This document shows positions 1 to 8,427 of a stretch of 64,000 bases of DNA, piece after piece. This DNA comes from Kolteria novifilia (lineage in GTDB: Bacteria > Planctomycetota > Planctomycetia > Kolteriales > Kolteriaceae). The DNA lies in NCBI GenBank assembly GCA_007748055.1, contig CP036279.1, positions 2,232,001 to 2,296,000 on the forward strand, in the 5' to 3' direction. A program made the position numbers and the translations under genes. Every line of letters begins with the position of its first letter. Within the stretch, counting starts at the first letter, position 1. A model generated the notes under the pieces. It was not told the DNA's origin. It saw only the letters and a list, made by a program, of their open reading frames with translations, and ran no database searches.

Positions 1-264
1 TCCTTGAGTCGACGAAACTCGACGAATCGACGGATTCGCCTGCGTTTCTTCTCCTCGATTTCGGCCAACTGGCTCGTTCTCGCCTTGGTCCGCTTGAGTC
101 AACGGACTGCTAGTGTCCTGATTGGTTAATTCATTGACCAAAAGTCGCTTGGGCGCCATGTCCCACGCTCGCCGTGGGCATGCGGAAAACGCCTATGATT
201 GGGCAATCCTCCGCACAATCTCAGGGCCGAGATTTCATGAACGAACTCGCCCATCAGGACACTA
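1..264. repeat. Dispersed repeat family A, copy 1, with 12-bp inverted ends
   Basis: This intergenic stretch has a left arm with the palindrome CGAATCGACGGATTCG near base 23. A right part at 111-264 is bounded by perfect 12-bp inverted repeats, TAGTGTCCTGAT at 111-122 and ATCAGGACACTA at 253-264. The right part, read on the minus strand, matches sequence near 46204-46325 closely, while the left arm matches 46113-46200 in the direct orientation. The two halves are therefore oriented differently here than in the 46 kb copy. No gene is seen in bases 1-261. Confidence 0.7.
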
Positions 265-2757
265 GAGGGAGTGGAAGTTCGATGGCGAACGAATCGGCAT
301 CACCACGCGGACCCGAGATTCTTTGAGATCGACGATCTCGGGGGTTGTTAGCTCATGCCCCTCGGCTCCGAAGTGGATCTCGAGGACCGGCGCGTCCCAC
401 GATTCGGGGTTCGTCCGAATGACTCGGCCGGCGCGATCGTCGCTGAGAACGACCCAGCTCCCCAGCGGCATCAGGGAGACGACTTGAAGGAAGGACCGAA
501 CCGAGATTTGGTCGAAGACTCCCTCGTTCGTCTGACGCAGCAAATACTCGACGACCGAGTAGGGAAGCATCGCTCGCCGGAAGGGGCGACTTGAGATGAG
601 GGCGAGATAGCTGTCGGCGACGGCCAAGATGCGGGCGTAGGGATGGATCTCGCCGAGGGTCTTGCCGCGCGGGTAGCCACTGCCATCGCCCCGCTCGTGA
701 ACTTGGTAGCACGCCAAGCGGACCGAACGCGGCAACTGGAAGAGGTGCAGCACGTCGGCGGTGTGTTGGATGTGTCGCATCACGTCCTGGTATTCCTGCT
801 GGCGCAGCCTCCGAGGGAGCTGGGTCAGCTTCGCGGGGATCTCGCGCATGCCGATGTCGTGGAAGAGTCCCGAGAGGCCGATGAGCACGACATTGCTCTC
901 GTCGTAGCCGAGATCGGCGGCCATCGCCATGCCGAGCGTCGCCATGCTGAGGGAATGGCGAAGGAGGTACTTCTCCTCCGCCGGTCTCGAGGCGATCGAG
1001 ATCGCGACGTCGACGTCGACCGTCAGCATCCGCATCAGGTTCTTGATGATCGTGGTTGCTTGAGCGAGCACCCCCTTGCGTTGATCCTCGGCGCAGTGAA
1101 CGTTCCCCATGATTCGATTGAGTTGAGCGAGCGACTCCTCGAAGACACGCTCGCAGTCGGCGACGACACTCTTCTCGTAGGGGGCGGCCCCGTGGGAGCG
1201 ACAGCGGTCGCGGAAGGCTTGTCCCCCGTGGATGATCTCGGAGACGCGGGTGCGTTGGATCTCCCGATCAAGTCGTTGGGTGGCGATCGACGCCGAATCA
1301 AGCGTCTCGGGGGCGAGGCAGGTGTTGAACGACTCGGCGTAGTGGGGGCCGAGCAGTTTCACGCAGTCGCTTTCGCGGACCCAGACCGTTTCGACTTTCT
1401 GGCCGTTGAGTTCTCGCAGGAGCCGCGGACTGATCGGGTAGCCGGCCTCGAGCAGTCGTCTGCCGCCGAGATCCTCGAGAGGGAACTCAAGCGTGTCGCA
1501 CAGGGGCAGCTCGCTGATCGAGATGGCGCGGAGGCCGTCGGCGATTGCTCGCTTGTCGGCCCTCGACGGGGCGCGTGAGGGTTGGGGAGTCGGGGCGTGG
1601 GGGCTCGTCGTGGGGCGGGCCGCCGACTCGGTGGCTTGGCTACCTGATGTTTCCATCGCTTGCCGCAAGGCGTCGATCACCTCGACCACGTTCTCGTAGC
1701 GTTGGGTCCGGTTTCGCTTGGTCATCTTCGCGAGCACGGCGTGAATCGAGGAGGGAAGCCGATCGTGTTTGGGAAGAACGACGTCTGCGTTCTCGATCAG
1801 CTTGTCGATGAGCGATTCGCCCGGGAACGGGACCTTGCCGGTGACGAGATGATAGAGCGTGGTGCCGAGACTGTAGATGTCGGCGCGCTGGTCGGTCGAG
1901 TCGAACTGGCGGGCTTGCTCGGGAGCCATGTAGTCGACGGTGCCGGCGACGCCGAGAGCCTGGGGGCCGGCGGAGGATCGCTTCGCGCGTCGGGCCGCGT
2001 CGGACTCCAGTCGCGCGAGGCCCATGTCGAGGATCTTGATGGTGCCGTCGCTGGCGAGCAAGAGGTTCGACGGCTTGATGTCTCGATGAACCACGCCCTT
2101 CGCGTGGGCGTACCCGAGCCCCTCGGCCGCTTGAATGATATGGCTGACCGCCTCGGCGACGGGCAGGGGGCCGCGCTGGTCGAGCAGTCGAGCCAGGTCG
2201 ATTCCCTCGACGTACTCCATGACGAGATAGTGCAGTCCCTTGTCCTGGCTGGCGTCGTAGGCGGTGACGATGTTGGGGTGTATCAAGCGGGCCGCCGCGA
2301 CGACCTCCATCTCGAAGCGTCGGACCATGTCGGGGGAGGAACTGACGTGCAGCGGCAGGATCTTCAGAGCGACTTCGCGGTCCATCCGGCGATGACGGGC
2401 CCGGTAGATGACGCCCATGCCCCCGGAACCGAGTTGCCCCTCGATGACGTATTCGCCCAGCGAAAGCCCGCGCAGGTCTCCCTGCTGGACGCGAATCTCC
2501 TCGTGATCGGTATCGTTGGTGAATTCGACCGAGGTGGGAGCCTCGGGGTCGATCGTCTCCCTGGTATTGGCGTGGGTGTCGCCTTGCTCGGGGGGGACGA
2601 TGAGCGTTTCGGCCACGTGGCGCGCGAGGATCGGCTTTTCCTTGGACTCGGTCGACATCCGTATTCTTTCCGTCTCTCGATCTGTGTCCCTTGATCGCCG
2701 CGGACCCTCGTCATCATCCCGCCGAGGGTATCTCTCTCGGTCGCGCCGCATCGGCAC
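262..2757 (-). CDS. Ser/Thr protein kinase fused to HD-GYP domain
   Basis: This 831-residue protein has a charged N-terminus of about 100 residues, then a Hanks-type kinase at about 103-365. The kinase shows the G-loop GSGGMG (110-115), the VALKIL lysine (132), HRDIKPSN (224-231) and DMG in place of DFG (244-246). A proline-rich linker follows, then a DUF3391-like stretch (about 405-480) and an HD-GYP domain (about 590-760) with HDIG (633-636), HERGDGSGYP (687-696) and the metal-ligand Asp in VADSYLAL. Family knowledge says HD-GYP domains hydrolyse cyclic di-GMP; coupling that to the kinase is inference. No membrane segment is evident, so it is probably cytoplasmic. The GTG start at 2757 follows a GAAGGGG-type ribosome site; ATG codons at 2751 and 2658 are alternatives. 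Confidence 0.93.
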   Translation of the reverse strand: MPMRRDRERYPRRDDDEGPRRSRDTDRETERIRMSTESKEKPILARHVAETLIVPPEQGDTHANTRETIDPEAPTSVEFTNDTDHEEIRVQQGDLRGLSLGEYVIEGQLGSGGMGVIYRARHRRMDREVALKILPLHVSSSPDMVRRFEMEVVAAARLIHPNIVTAYDASQDKGLHYLVMEYVEGIDLARLLDQRGPLPVAEAVSHIIQAAEGLGYAHAKGVVHRDIKPSNLLLASDGTIKILDMGLARLESDAARRAKRSSAGPQALGVAGTVDYMAPEQARQFDSTDQRADIYSLGTTLYHLVTGKVPFPGESLIDKLIENADVVLPKHDRLPSSIHAVLAKMTKRNRTQRYENVVEVIDALRQAMETSGSQATESAARPTTSPHAPTPQPSRAPSRADKRAIADGLRAISISELPLCDTLEFPLEDLGGRRLLEAGYPISPRLLRELNGQKVETVWVRESDCVKLLGPHYAESFNTCLAPETLDSASIATQRLDREIQRTRVSEIIHGGQAFRDRCRSHGAAPYEKSVVADCERVFEESLAQLNRIMGNVHCAEDQRKGVLAQATTIIKNLMRMLTVDVDVAISIASRPAEEKYLLRHSLSMATLGMAMAADLGYDESNVVLIGLSGLFHDIGMREIPAKLTQLPRRLRQQEYQDVMRHIQHTADVLHLFQLPRSVRLACYQVHERGDGSGYPRGKTLGEIHPYARILAVADSYLALISSRPFRRAMLPYSVVEYLLRQTNEGVFDQISVRSFLQVVSLMPLGSWVVLSDDRAGRVIRTNPESWDAPVLEIHFGAEGHELTTPEIVDLKESRVRVVMPIRSPSNFHSL

Positions 2758-3135
2758 GTTCGCCCCTTCTCGCTCGGCCGACGCGAGAAGCCGTTCAGAG
2801 TTGCTGCAATCGCTTCCGAAGTATAGGTCACGACAGGATGAAAAAGTCTGCTAAATCGTAGGGGATATCTCCTCGACTGTGGAGGCCCTCGCTACAGCAC
2901 TGGCGGAGTCACTGGAAGAGGGCGTTTTGAACCCTGTCCATCGGTACCACCGAGTTGCCCGGCGGGCTCGATGCGCCGTTGGACGCACCGAGTCGGGTCA
3001 TCGCAACCCGTGTTCGGGAATGAAGTTGCTCGCCGTCGACAACGCGGCACTCGCACAGGGGGCATCAGTTTCCCGGCCCTCGACCGGTCAGCAAATTCTC
3101 CTGTTGATGAAGTTTGGTTCTCTATCTCCTTGCAA
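2758..3135. other. Intergenic, no gene seen
   Basis: These 378 bases lie upstream of the kinase/HD-GYP gene and downstream of the next minus-strand gene. No convincing reading frame or repeat was seen. On the minus strand a TATACT hexamer near 2820 could be part of the kinase promoter, but no good -35 partner is apparent. Confidence 0.4.
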
Positions 3136-3633
3136 TCACACGACTAAGTCCAGCATCGGCCGTTCGTCGGAATCGGAGTCGGACCGCTTAGGCTCCTCCT
3201 GGTTCGCTCGCTCGTCGGAGGAGTCGTCGTTCGCCTCCTCTCGCTTCGGGAACTCCGGGGTATACTCACCCATCGCGTCGCGAAGAATCCGCATCAGCTC
3301 GTCGCGCGTAACTTCTTTCCCCGAGAGGATTTCATCGAAGACCTCTCGGAGCCGGCGACGTCGTTCGTCCTGGTCGACCCGGCGATGCAGCAGTCCCGCG
3401 ATCGAAGAGTGAATCAGCGTCGCGAAGACAAACTGAAGCGAGTCCGGACGCGACGCGAGACTGACGAACGCCATCTGGTACATTTCGACGAGATGGGAAT
3501 CCAATCGAGCCAGGAAAGCGACATTTCGTCCGTGATCGGCGAGCGTCGACGAGAACCCCGATTCGCCGCTGACTGGGCGTACCGCGCTCGATCCGAGTAG
3601 GGTGCTGGCGTTGAGTCCGTCGAGACTGCTCAT
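3136..3633 (-). CDS. Hypothetical acidic-tailed protein
   Basis: This protein of about 165 residues is not recognised. The middle part is predicted helical and includes VFATLIHSSIAGLLHRR and LREVFDEILSGKEVTRDELM. The last 35 residues are very rich in Asp, Glu and Ser (EEANDDSSDERANQEE), typical of a disordered tail. No signal peptide or membrane helix is seen. The ATG at 3633 is preferred; an upstream in-frame start at 3684 would add 17 unremarkable residues. Codon positions look like normal GC-rich coding sequence, which supports a real gene. It stands alone between the kinase gene and the divergent respiratory operon, and its function is unknown. Confidence 0.6.
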   Translation of the reverse strand: MSSLDGLNASTLLGSSAVRPVSGESGFSSTLADHGRNVAFLARLDSHLVEMYQMAFVSLASRPDSLQFVFATLIHSSIAGLLHRRVDQDERRRRLREVFDEILSGKEVTRDELMRILRDAMGEYTPEFPKREEANDDSSDERANQEEPKRSDSDSDERPMLDLVV

Positions 3634-4257
3634 GGACGATGCCGTCGAGTGGCGTAAGTGAATCGAGGGGAAGGGGTTACCCAACCCTCACCACACAATG
3701 GTAACAGATCGGCCCACGAAAAAGAAAGGGACACCTCGCGTCGAGATGGGCGATGGGGCCGAATGGATCGTCCCACGCCGAATTTGAACCAGAATGGACG
3801 ACTTTTGCGCCCTTTTTGCCCCGCGCCGAACCCCATTTGCCCCCAAAACGATCAAAAAAGCGTCCAAACAGGACCAATACTCGACGCGCGACGAGCCCCG
3901 CCGTCTCACCGGGGAACTTCCTCCTTGGGCCGATCTTCTTTCGCGTCAATTCCTGAAATCGCTTCGGGCGCGCCTAGCATTGGGTCGAGGAGTCGAGACC
4001 GCCGCCCACGGGCGAACGTCCGCTTCCAAGGCTCGCCGGTTCCGAGATTTTTTCTTCCCCGTCTTGCGACCGCCGACTCGTTGCCTTTGTCGCCTTCACC
4101 CGTGGTTCAACAAACCGCGCCGCGCCGTCCTCGGCGCCGAACGGGGGAGGCTGACAATGCGTTGTCCCTTGGTCGCGTCGCGACAACTTATACGATGCCC
4201 TTGAGCACGCTCCCGAGGGGCGAGTTTGACTGTCGAGGAATGAGGTAGGAAAGGCTC
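3634..4257. other. Divergent intergenic region upstream of respiratory operon
   Basis: About 620 bases separate the minus-strand hypothetical gene from actA, so the operon promoter should lie here. A possible -10 (TATACG) at 4189-4194 lies downstream of TTGTCC at 4162, but the spacing of 21 is poor and no promoter is claimed. Short A-rich tracts occur at 3716-3730 and 3850-3860. Frames open across this interval have implausible Arg/Pro/Ser-rich translations. Confidence 0.35.
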
Positions 4258-4914
4258 ATGCCGAGTCTTTTGAGCGAGAAAACCGATCGAGAATTACGCC
4301 TTCAGGTCGGCCTGGCCGGCGTCCTTTTCGTCGCGCTGGCCATTGGGGTGATCTGGTACTACTTCACCCCCAAATACGCACGGGTCGGGTATCGGCCGGA
4401 GCAGCCCGTTCCCTTCTCCCACGAGATTCACGCGGGCCAGTTGGGGCTCTCCTGCCTCTACTGCCACACCCATGTCGATGACTCGGTCTTCGCCAACGTT
4501 CCCGCGACGCAGACCTGCATGAACTGCCACGCCAAGATCCAAGCCAACAGTCCGCTCTTGGCCGAGGTCCGGGCCAGCTACGAGAGCGGTCGTCCCGTGC
4601 GGTGGAAGAAGATCCATCAGCTCCCCGACTATGCCTACTTCAACCATGCCGTCCACGTGCAGCGGGGCGTCAGTTGCATCTCGTGTCATGGCAAGGTCAA
4701 CCAGATGAAGGTCGTCTTCCACGCCGAGTCGCTCAGCATGAGCTGGTGCCTCGACTGCCATCGTAATCCGACGCCCAACCTTCGGCCCCCGAGCGAGGTG
4801 ACCAATCTCGATTGGCAACCGCCCGAGGGCAAGACCGCGGCCCAAGTTGGCCTGGAGATCCAGGAGCGTCTGCTAATCAATCCTCCGGAGACGTGTCAGG
4901 CGTGTCACCGATGA
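4258..4914 (+). CDS. actA: Alternative complex III subunit A, pentaheme cytochrome c
   Basis: This 218-residue protein has one N-terminal membrane anchor (about residues 18-36, VGLAGVLFVALAIGVIWYY) and a periplasmic domain. The domain carries five CxxCH heme sites: CLYCH, CMNCH, CISCH, CLDCH and CQACH. That count and the position as first gene of the cluster fit ActA, the multiheme subunit thought to pass electrons from the quinol-oxidising core to soluble or oxidase-bound cytochrome c. The ATG at 4258 follows a good ribosome site (AGGAAAGG). Its stop codon overlaps the actB start as ATGA, indicating coupled translation. It resembles NapC/NrfH-type cytochromes only in general form; the neighbouring genes settle the call. 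Confidence 0.93.
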   Translation: MPSLLSEKTDRELRLQVGLAGVLFVALAIGVIWYYFTPKYARVGYRPEQPVPFSHEIHAGQLGLSCLYCHTHVDDSVFANVPATQTCMNCHAKIQANSPLLAEVRASYESGRPVRWKKIHQLPDYAYFNHAVHVQRGVSCISCHGKVNQMKVVFHAESLSMSWCLDCHRNPTPNLRPPSEVTNLDWQPPEGKTAAQVGLEIQERLLINPPETCQACHR

Positions 4915-7900
4915 CGCACGATTCTCGACTTCCCGTGATTGACCTTCCCACCGAGGCGACCGCCACGACGGGACGCGACTACTGGCGCAGTCTCGACGAT
5001 TTGGCCGAGACGCCCGAGTTCCAGGAGTTTCTGCGCCGCGAGTTCCCGACTCAAGCCGTCGAGGTCGAACGCGGCGCCGTGCCGCGCCGCCGGTTCGTGC
5101 AATTGATGGCCGCGTCGTTCGGGCTCGCGGGAATGGCGACCGGCTGCCGACGTCCCGAGATCGAGATTCTTCCCTACGCGAAGATGCCCGAGACCGTCGT
5201 ACCGGGATTGCCGACTTTCTACGCTTCGAGCATTCCCGGAACGTTCGTCCAAGCCCCGGTGTTGGTGGAGAGCCATCAGGGACGCCCCACCAAGATCGAG
5301 GGGAACCCGAAACATCCCGCGAGCCTTGGCGCGACGGACGCCTTCACCCAAGCCGCGGTCCTCGATCTTTACGATCCCGATCGCTCGCGCGACGTTCTTC
5401 GCGACGGCGCGGTCTCGAGCTGGCAAGAGTTCGACGACTTTCTCGCGAAGCGATCGGCGAAGCTCCTCGAGAACCAAGGCGAAGGGTTGCGGATCCTGAG
5501 CGACCGGCGGCGGAGCCCGAGCTTGGACCTGGTGCGGCAGCGCCTGCTCGAGAAAGCCCCGAAGGCGCGCTGGCATCGCTACGAGACCTTGGAGGACGAG
5601 GACGCGCTCGAGGCGAGTGAAGTCCTCTTCGGCAAGCCGTTGCGACCTCGCCACGACCTGGCGGCCGCTGACGTCATCCTCGCGCTCGATGTCGATTTCC
5701 TCGGCGTCGATTCCGAAGCGGTGACCAATGTCCGGCAGTTCACCTCGCGGCGCCGTCCCGAGAACACCACGGAAACCGACGACCAGCACCACGATGCTGG
5801 GACCGACGACCAGCACCATGATGCTGGGACCGACGACCAGCACCATGACGCTGGGACCGACGACCAGCACCACGATGCCAAGTCGATGAATCGCCTCTAC
5901 GTCGTCGAGAACACGTTCACGGCGACCGGAAGCATGGCCGACCATCGCCTGCGCCTGCCTGCGGGCCAGATCATTCACTACGTCATGGCGCTCGCCAACG
6001 AACTCGATGCCTGGGACATCGTCGGCATCGACCGTCTGTGGGGACGCGAACAGGTCGAGGCGAAGCCCCTTCCGACCGACTGGGTCAAGGAGGTTGCCGC
6101 GGATCTTCGGGCCCACGAGGGACACTCGCTAGTCATCACCGGGCGACGTCAACCGGCAAGCGTCCATGCCTTGGTCAATCTGCTCAATCTCGCTCTTGGC
6201 AACGTCGGCAAGACGGTGACGTTCATTGACGCGCCGAAGGCCGACGAGGGAAGCCTTGCGGAGTTGGTCGGTGATATCAAGTCGAAGAAGGTCGACACGC
6301 TGGTCATGCTCGGCGGCAATCCCGCCTACGACGCGCCGGTCGATCTCGACTTCAAGGAAGCACTTTCGCTCGTTCCCAACTCCATTCGGTTGGGCGTCTC
6401 GGTCAACGAGACCTCCGCCGGCTGCTCTTGGCATCTTCCCGAGGCCCACTGGCTCGAGGCGTGGGGCGATTCCGAGTCGCCCGATGGGACCTACGCTCCC
6501 GTGCAACCGCTGATCGCTCCGCTCTTTGATGGACGGACGCCGCTCGAGATCGTGGCTCGCCTCGCGGGCGACAAGCGATCGCTCTCCTACGACCTCGTCC
6601 GGGAGGCCTTCAAGGCGCGAACCGGCGAGGGAGGCGACAAGGCATTCCGTCGGTTCCTCCACGAAGGCGTCTGGGAAGGGACCGCGGCGAAACCGATCAC
6701 GCCAAGACTCTCCAGCAACGCCGCGGTCATGGTCACGACGTTGCTACGATCGGACCGCCGTCGTCTCTCGGGAGGCTACGAGCTCTCCTTCCATGGCGAT
6801 TCCTCGGTCCTTGACGGCCGCTTCGCCAACAACGGCTGGTTGCAAGAAGCTCCCGATCCGATGACCAAGCTGACGTGGGACAACGCGGCGCTGGTCAGTC
6901 CCCAGACGGCGCGGGAATTGGGAGTTCGTACCGGCGATGTCGTCGAGTTGACACTCGACGGACGCGTGACCGAAGCGCCCGTCTTTTTGCTTCCCGGACA
7001 AGCGGATGGTTCGGTCTCGGTCGCCTTGGGCTATGGCCGACGCCGTGCGGGACGTGTCGGTGACGGTGTCGGTTTTGATGCCTACCCGCTGCGTACCAGC
7101 ACCGAACCCTATTTCGCCGGTGGCCTTGAGATCAAGCGAACCGGCAAACGCTACGCGTTCGCGACGACCCAAGATCACGGCAGCATGGAAGGGCGTGACC
7201 TGGTTCGCGAGACGATCGTTGGCGCCGAGAGCGACCATGACTCGCACGAGATGGAGCATCACGACGACCACGCCGGCGAGGAGAAGGCGGCGGTCGATCA
7301 CCGTCACGATCACGAGCACGCTCAAGGACATGGATCGGGCCACGAGGCCGCCGACCCGCTGAACATCGTCACCCCACCGGCGCTCGATGGCGATCATCAG
7401 TGGGGGATGGTGGTCAACCTCAGCGCCTGCGTCGGCTGCAATGCCTGTGTCATCGCGTGCCAGAGCGAGAACAACGTGCCGATCGTCGGTAAAGAACAGA
7501 TTGCCGTCGGCCGCGAGATGCACTGGCTTCGCATCGACCGCTACTTCAAAGGCGAGCCGGACGAGCCGGAGGTCGTTCACCAACCGGTGGCGTGCATGCA
7601 CTGCGAGAACGCCCCCTGCGAGATCGTCTGCCCCGTCAACGCCACGGTCCACAGTCCCGAGGGGCTAAACCTCCAGGTCTACAATCGCTGCATCGGTACC
7701 CGCTACTGCGGCAACAACTGTCCCTACAAGGTCCGCCGCTTCAACTGGTTCGACTTCAACGAGAGGCCGCTCAACGAACTCTATCTGGGTCCCCTCGGCG
7801 ATTCGGGGATGCCCGAGACCGAGAAGATGGGCAAGAACCCGGACGTCACGGTTCGCATGCGAGGCGTGATGGAGAAGTGCACCTACTGCGTGCAGCGGAT

Positions 7901-8192
7901 CGAAAAGGCCAAGTCGGGAGCGAAGCTCTCCGGGCAACCGCTCAAGGATGGCATGGTGACGCCCGCTTGTGGTCAGGCGTGTGCGGCCGACGCGATCGTC
8001 TTCGGCGATCTCTCCGATCCCGAAAGCCGTATCTCGAAGCTTCGTGAGGATCCGAGCCACTACGGACTGCTCGAGGAGATCAACACGCGTCCCCGGACGA
8101 CGTACCTCGCTCGGGCCCGCAACCCCAATACGGCGCTGCTTCGCAGCGAGAGAGGAGAGGGGAGTGAGGAGAAAGGTGAAGGAGAGAAGTAA
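4911..8192 (+). CDS. actB: Alternative complex III subunit B, molybdopterin-like plus Fe-S domains
   Basis: Starting from the ATG at 4911 that overlaps the actA stop, the product is 1093 residues. The N-terminus has a Tat-like RRRFVQLMAASFG segment followed by a Cys in GMATGC. A molybdopterin-oxidoreductase-like region (ActB1) spans about residues 70-760; in characterised ACIII this part lacks a bound Mo cofactor. The C-terminal ActB2 part carries ferredoxin-type cysteines, starting with CVGCNACVIAC at about 840, then CMHCENAPCEIVCP, CIGTRYCGNNCPYKVRRFN and CTYC...CGQAC. These are enough for four Fe-S clusters. Two His/Asp-rich insertions are unusual: four copies of TDDQHHDAG at 289-324, and a stretch at about 773-815 between the two halves. 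It acts on the periplasmic face with ActC. Confidence 0.93.
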   Translation: MTHDSRLPVIDLPTEATATTGRDYWRSLDDLAETPEFQEFLRREFPTQAVEVERGAVPRRRFVQLMAASFGLAGMATGCRRPEIEILPYAKMPETVVPGLPTFYASSIPGTFVQAPVLVESHQGRPTKIEGNPKHPASLGATDAFTQAAVLDLYDPDRSRDVLRDGAVSSWQEFDDFLAKRSAKLLENQGEGLRILSDRRRSPSLDLVRQRLLEKAPKARWHRYETLEDEDALEASEVLFGKPLRPRHDLAAADVILALDVDFLGVDSEAVTNVRQFTSRRRPENTTETDDQHHDAGTDDQHHDAGTDDQHHDAGTDDQHHDAKSMNRLYVVENTFTATGSMADHRLRLPAGQIIHYVMALANELDAWDIVGIDRLWGREQVEAKPLPTDWVKEVAADLRAHEGHSLVITGRRQPASVHALVNLLNLALGNVGKTVTFIDAPKADEGSLAELVGDIKSKKVDTLVMLGGNPAYDAPVDLDFKEALSLVPNSIRLGVSVNETSAGCSWHLPEAHWLEAWGDSESPDGTYAPVQPLIAPLFDGRTPLEIVARLAGDKRSLSYDLVREAFKARTGEGGDKAFRRFLHEGVWEGTAAKPITPRLSSNAAVMVTTLLRSDRRRLSGGYELSFHGDSSVLDGRFANNGWLQEAPDPMTKLTWDNAALVSPQTARELGVRTGDVVELTLDGRVTEAPVFLLPGQADGSVSVALGYGRRRAGRVGDGVGFDAYPLRTSTEPYFAGGLEIKRTGKRYAFATTQDHGSMEGRDLVRETIVGAESDHDSHEMEHHDDHAGEEKAAVDHRHDHEHAQGHGSGHEAADPLNIVTPPALDGDHQWGMVVNLSACVGCNACVIACQSENNVPIVGKEQIAVGREMHWLRIDRYFKGEPDEPEVVHQPVACMHCENAPCEIVCPVNATVHSPEGLNLQVYNRCIGTRYCGNNCPYKVRRFNWFDFNERPLNELYLGPLGDSGMPETEKMGKNPDVTVRMRGVMEKCTYCVQRIEKAKSGAKLSGQPLKDGMVTPACGQACAADAIVFGDLSDPESRISKLREDPSHYGLLEEINTRPRTTYLARARNPNTALLRSERGEGSEEKGEGEK
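5775..5882 (+). repeat. Four 27-bp tandem repeats inside actB
   Basis: Four in-frame copies of a 27-bp unit encode TDDQHHDAG (the last copy ends in K). The copies differ only at a few third positions, so recent slippage expansion is likely. The insert adds eight histidines and twelve aspartates to the molybdopterin-like half. Confidence 0.9.
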
Positions 8193-8208
8193 AGTGGGCC
8201 TCGTCCCA

Positions 8209-8385
8209 TCTAGGAGAGGTTGACAAAGGACAGAGTAGGGTGGGGCTTGACCCACCAGGTGGCATTCAGTGTCCCCATTTGTCCACGGAAGACATTGCTC
8301 TAGTTCTCCCCTTGTCCAAGGGGACACCGCTTTTGTCCCCCCCTTGTCCAAGGGGGAGAAGGGCCGGTGGCCCACGAGCGTCGGA
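8209..8385. repeat. Dispersed repeat family C, copy between actB and actC
   Basis: This element starts with TAGGGTGGGGCTTGACCCACC and contains two hairpins of the form CCCCTTGTCCAAGGGG, at 8308-8323 and 8339-8356. It ends with GAGAAGGGCCGGTGGCCCAC. The same order of parts recurs at 12935-13050, and the hairpin module recurs near 53570. It lies inside the operon, where the hairpins could attenuate transcription or stabilise the actAB message. Confidence 0.75.
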
Positions 8386-8427
8386 CAATAAGTTCGCGAT
8401 GACCGAAAAACGCGAGGATCGAAGAAC

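Noticed and set aside
1660-2694. Long open frame on the + strand opposite the kinase/HD-GYP gene
   Set aside because: It is antisense to a gene with clear kinase motifs. Its translation lacks recognisable features.
4905-6125. 406-codon minus-strand frame opposite actB
   Set aside because: It mirrors the high GC3 of actB, which has secure Fe-S motifs; no ribosome site or family features.
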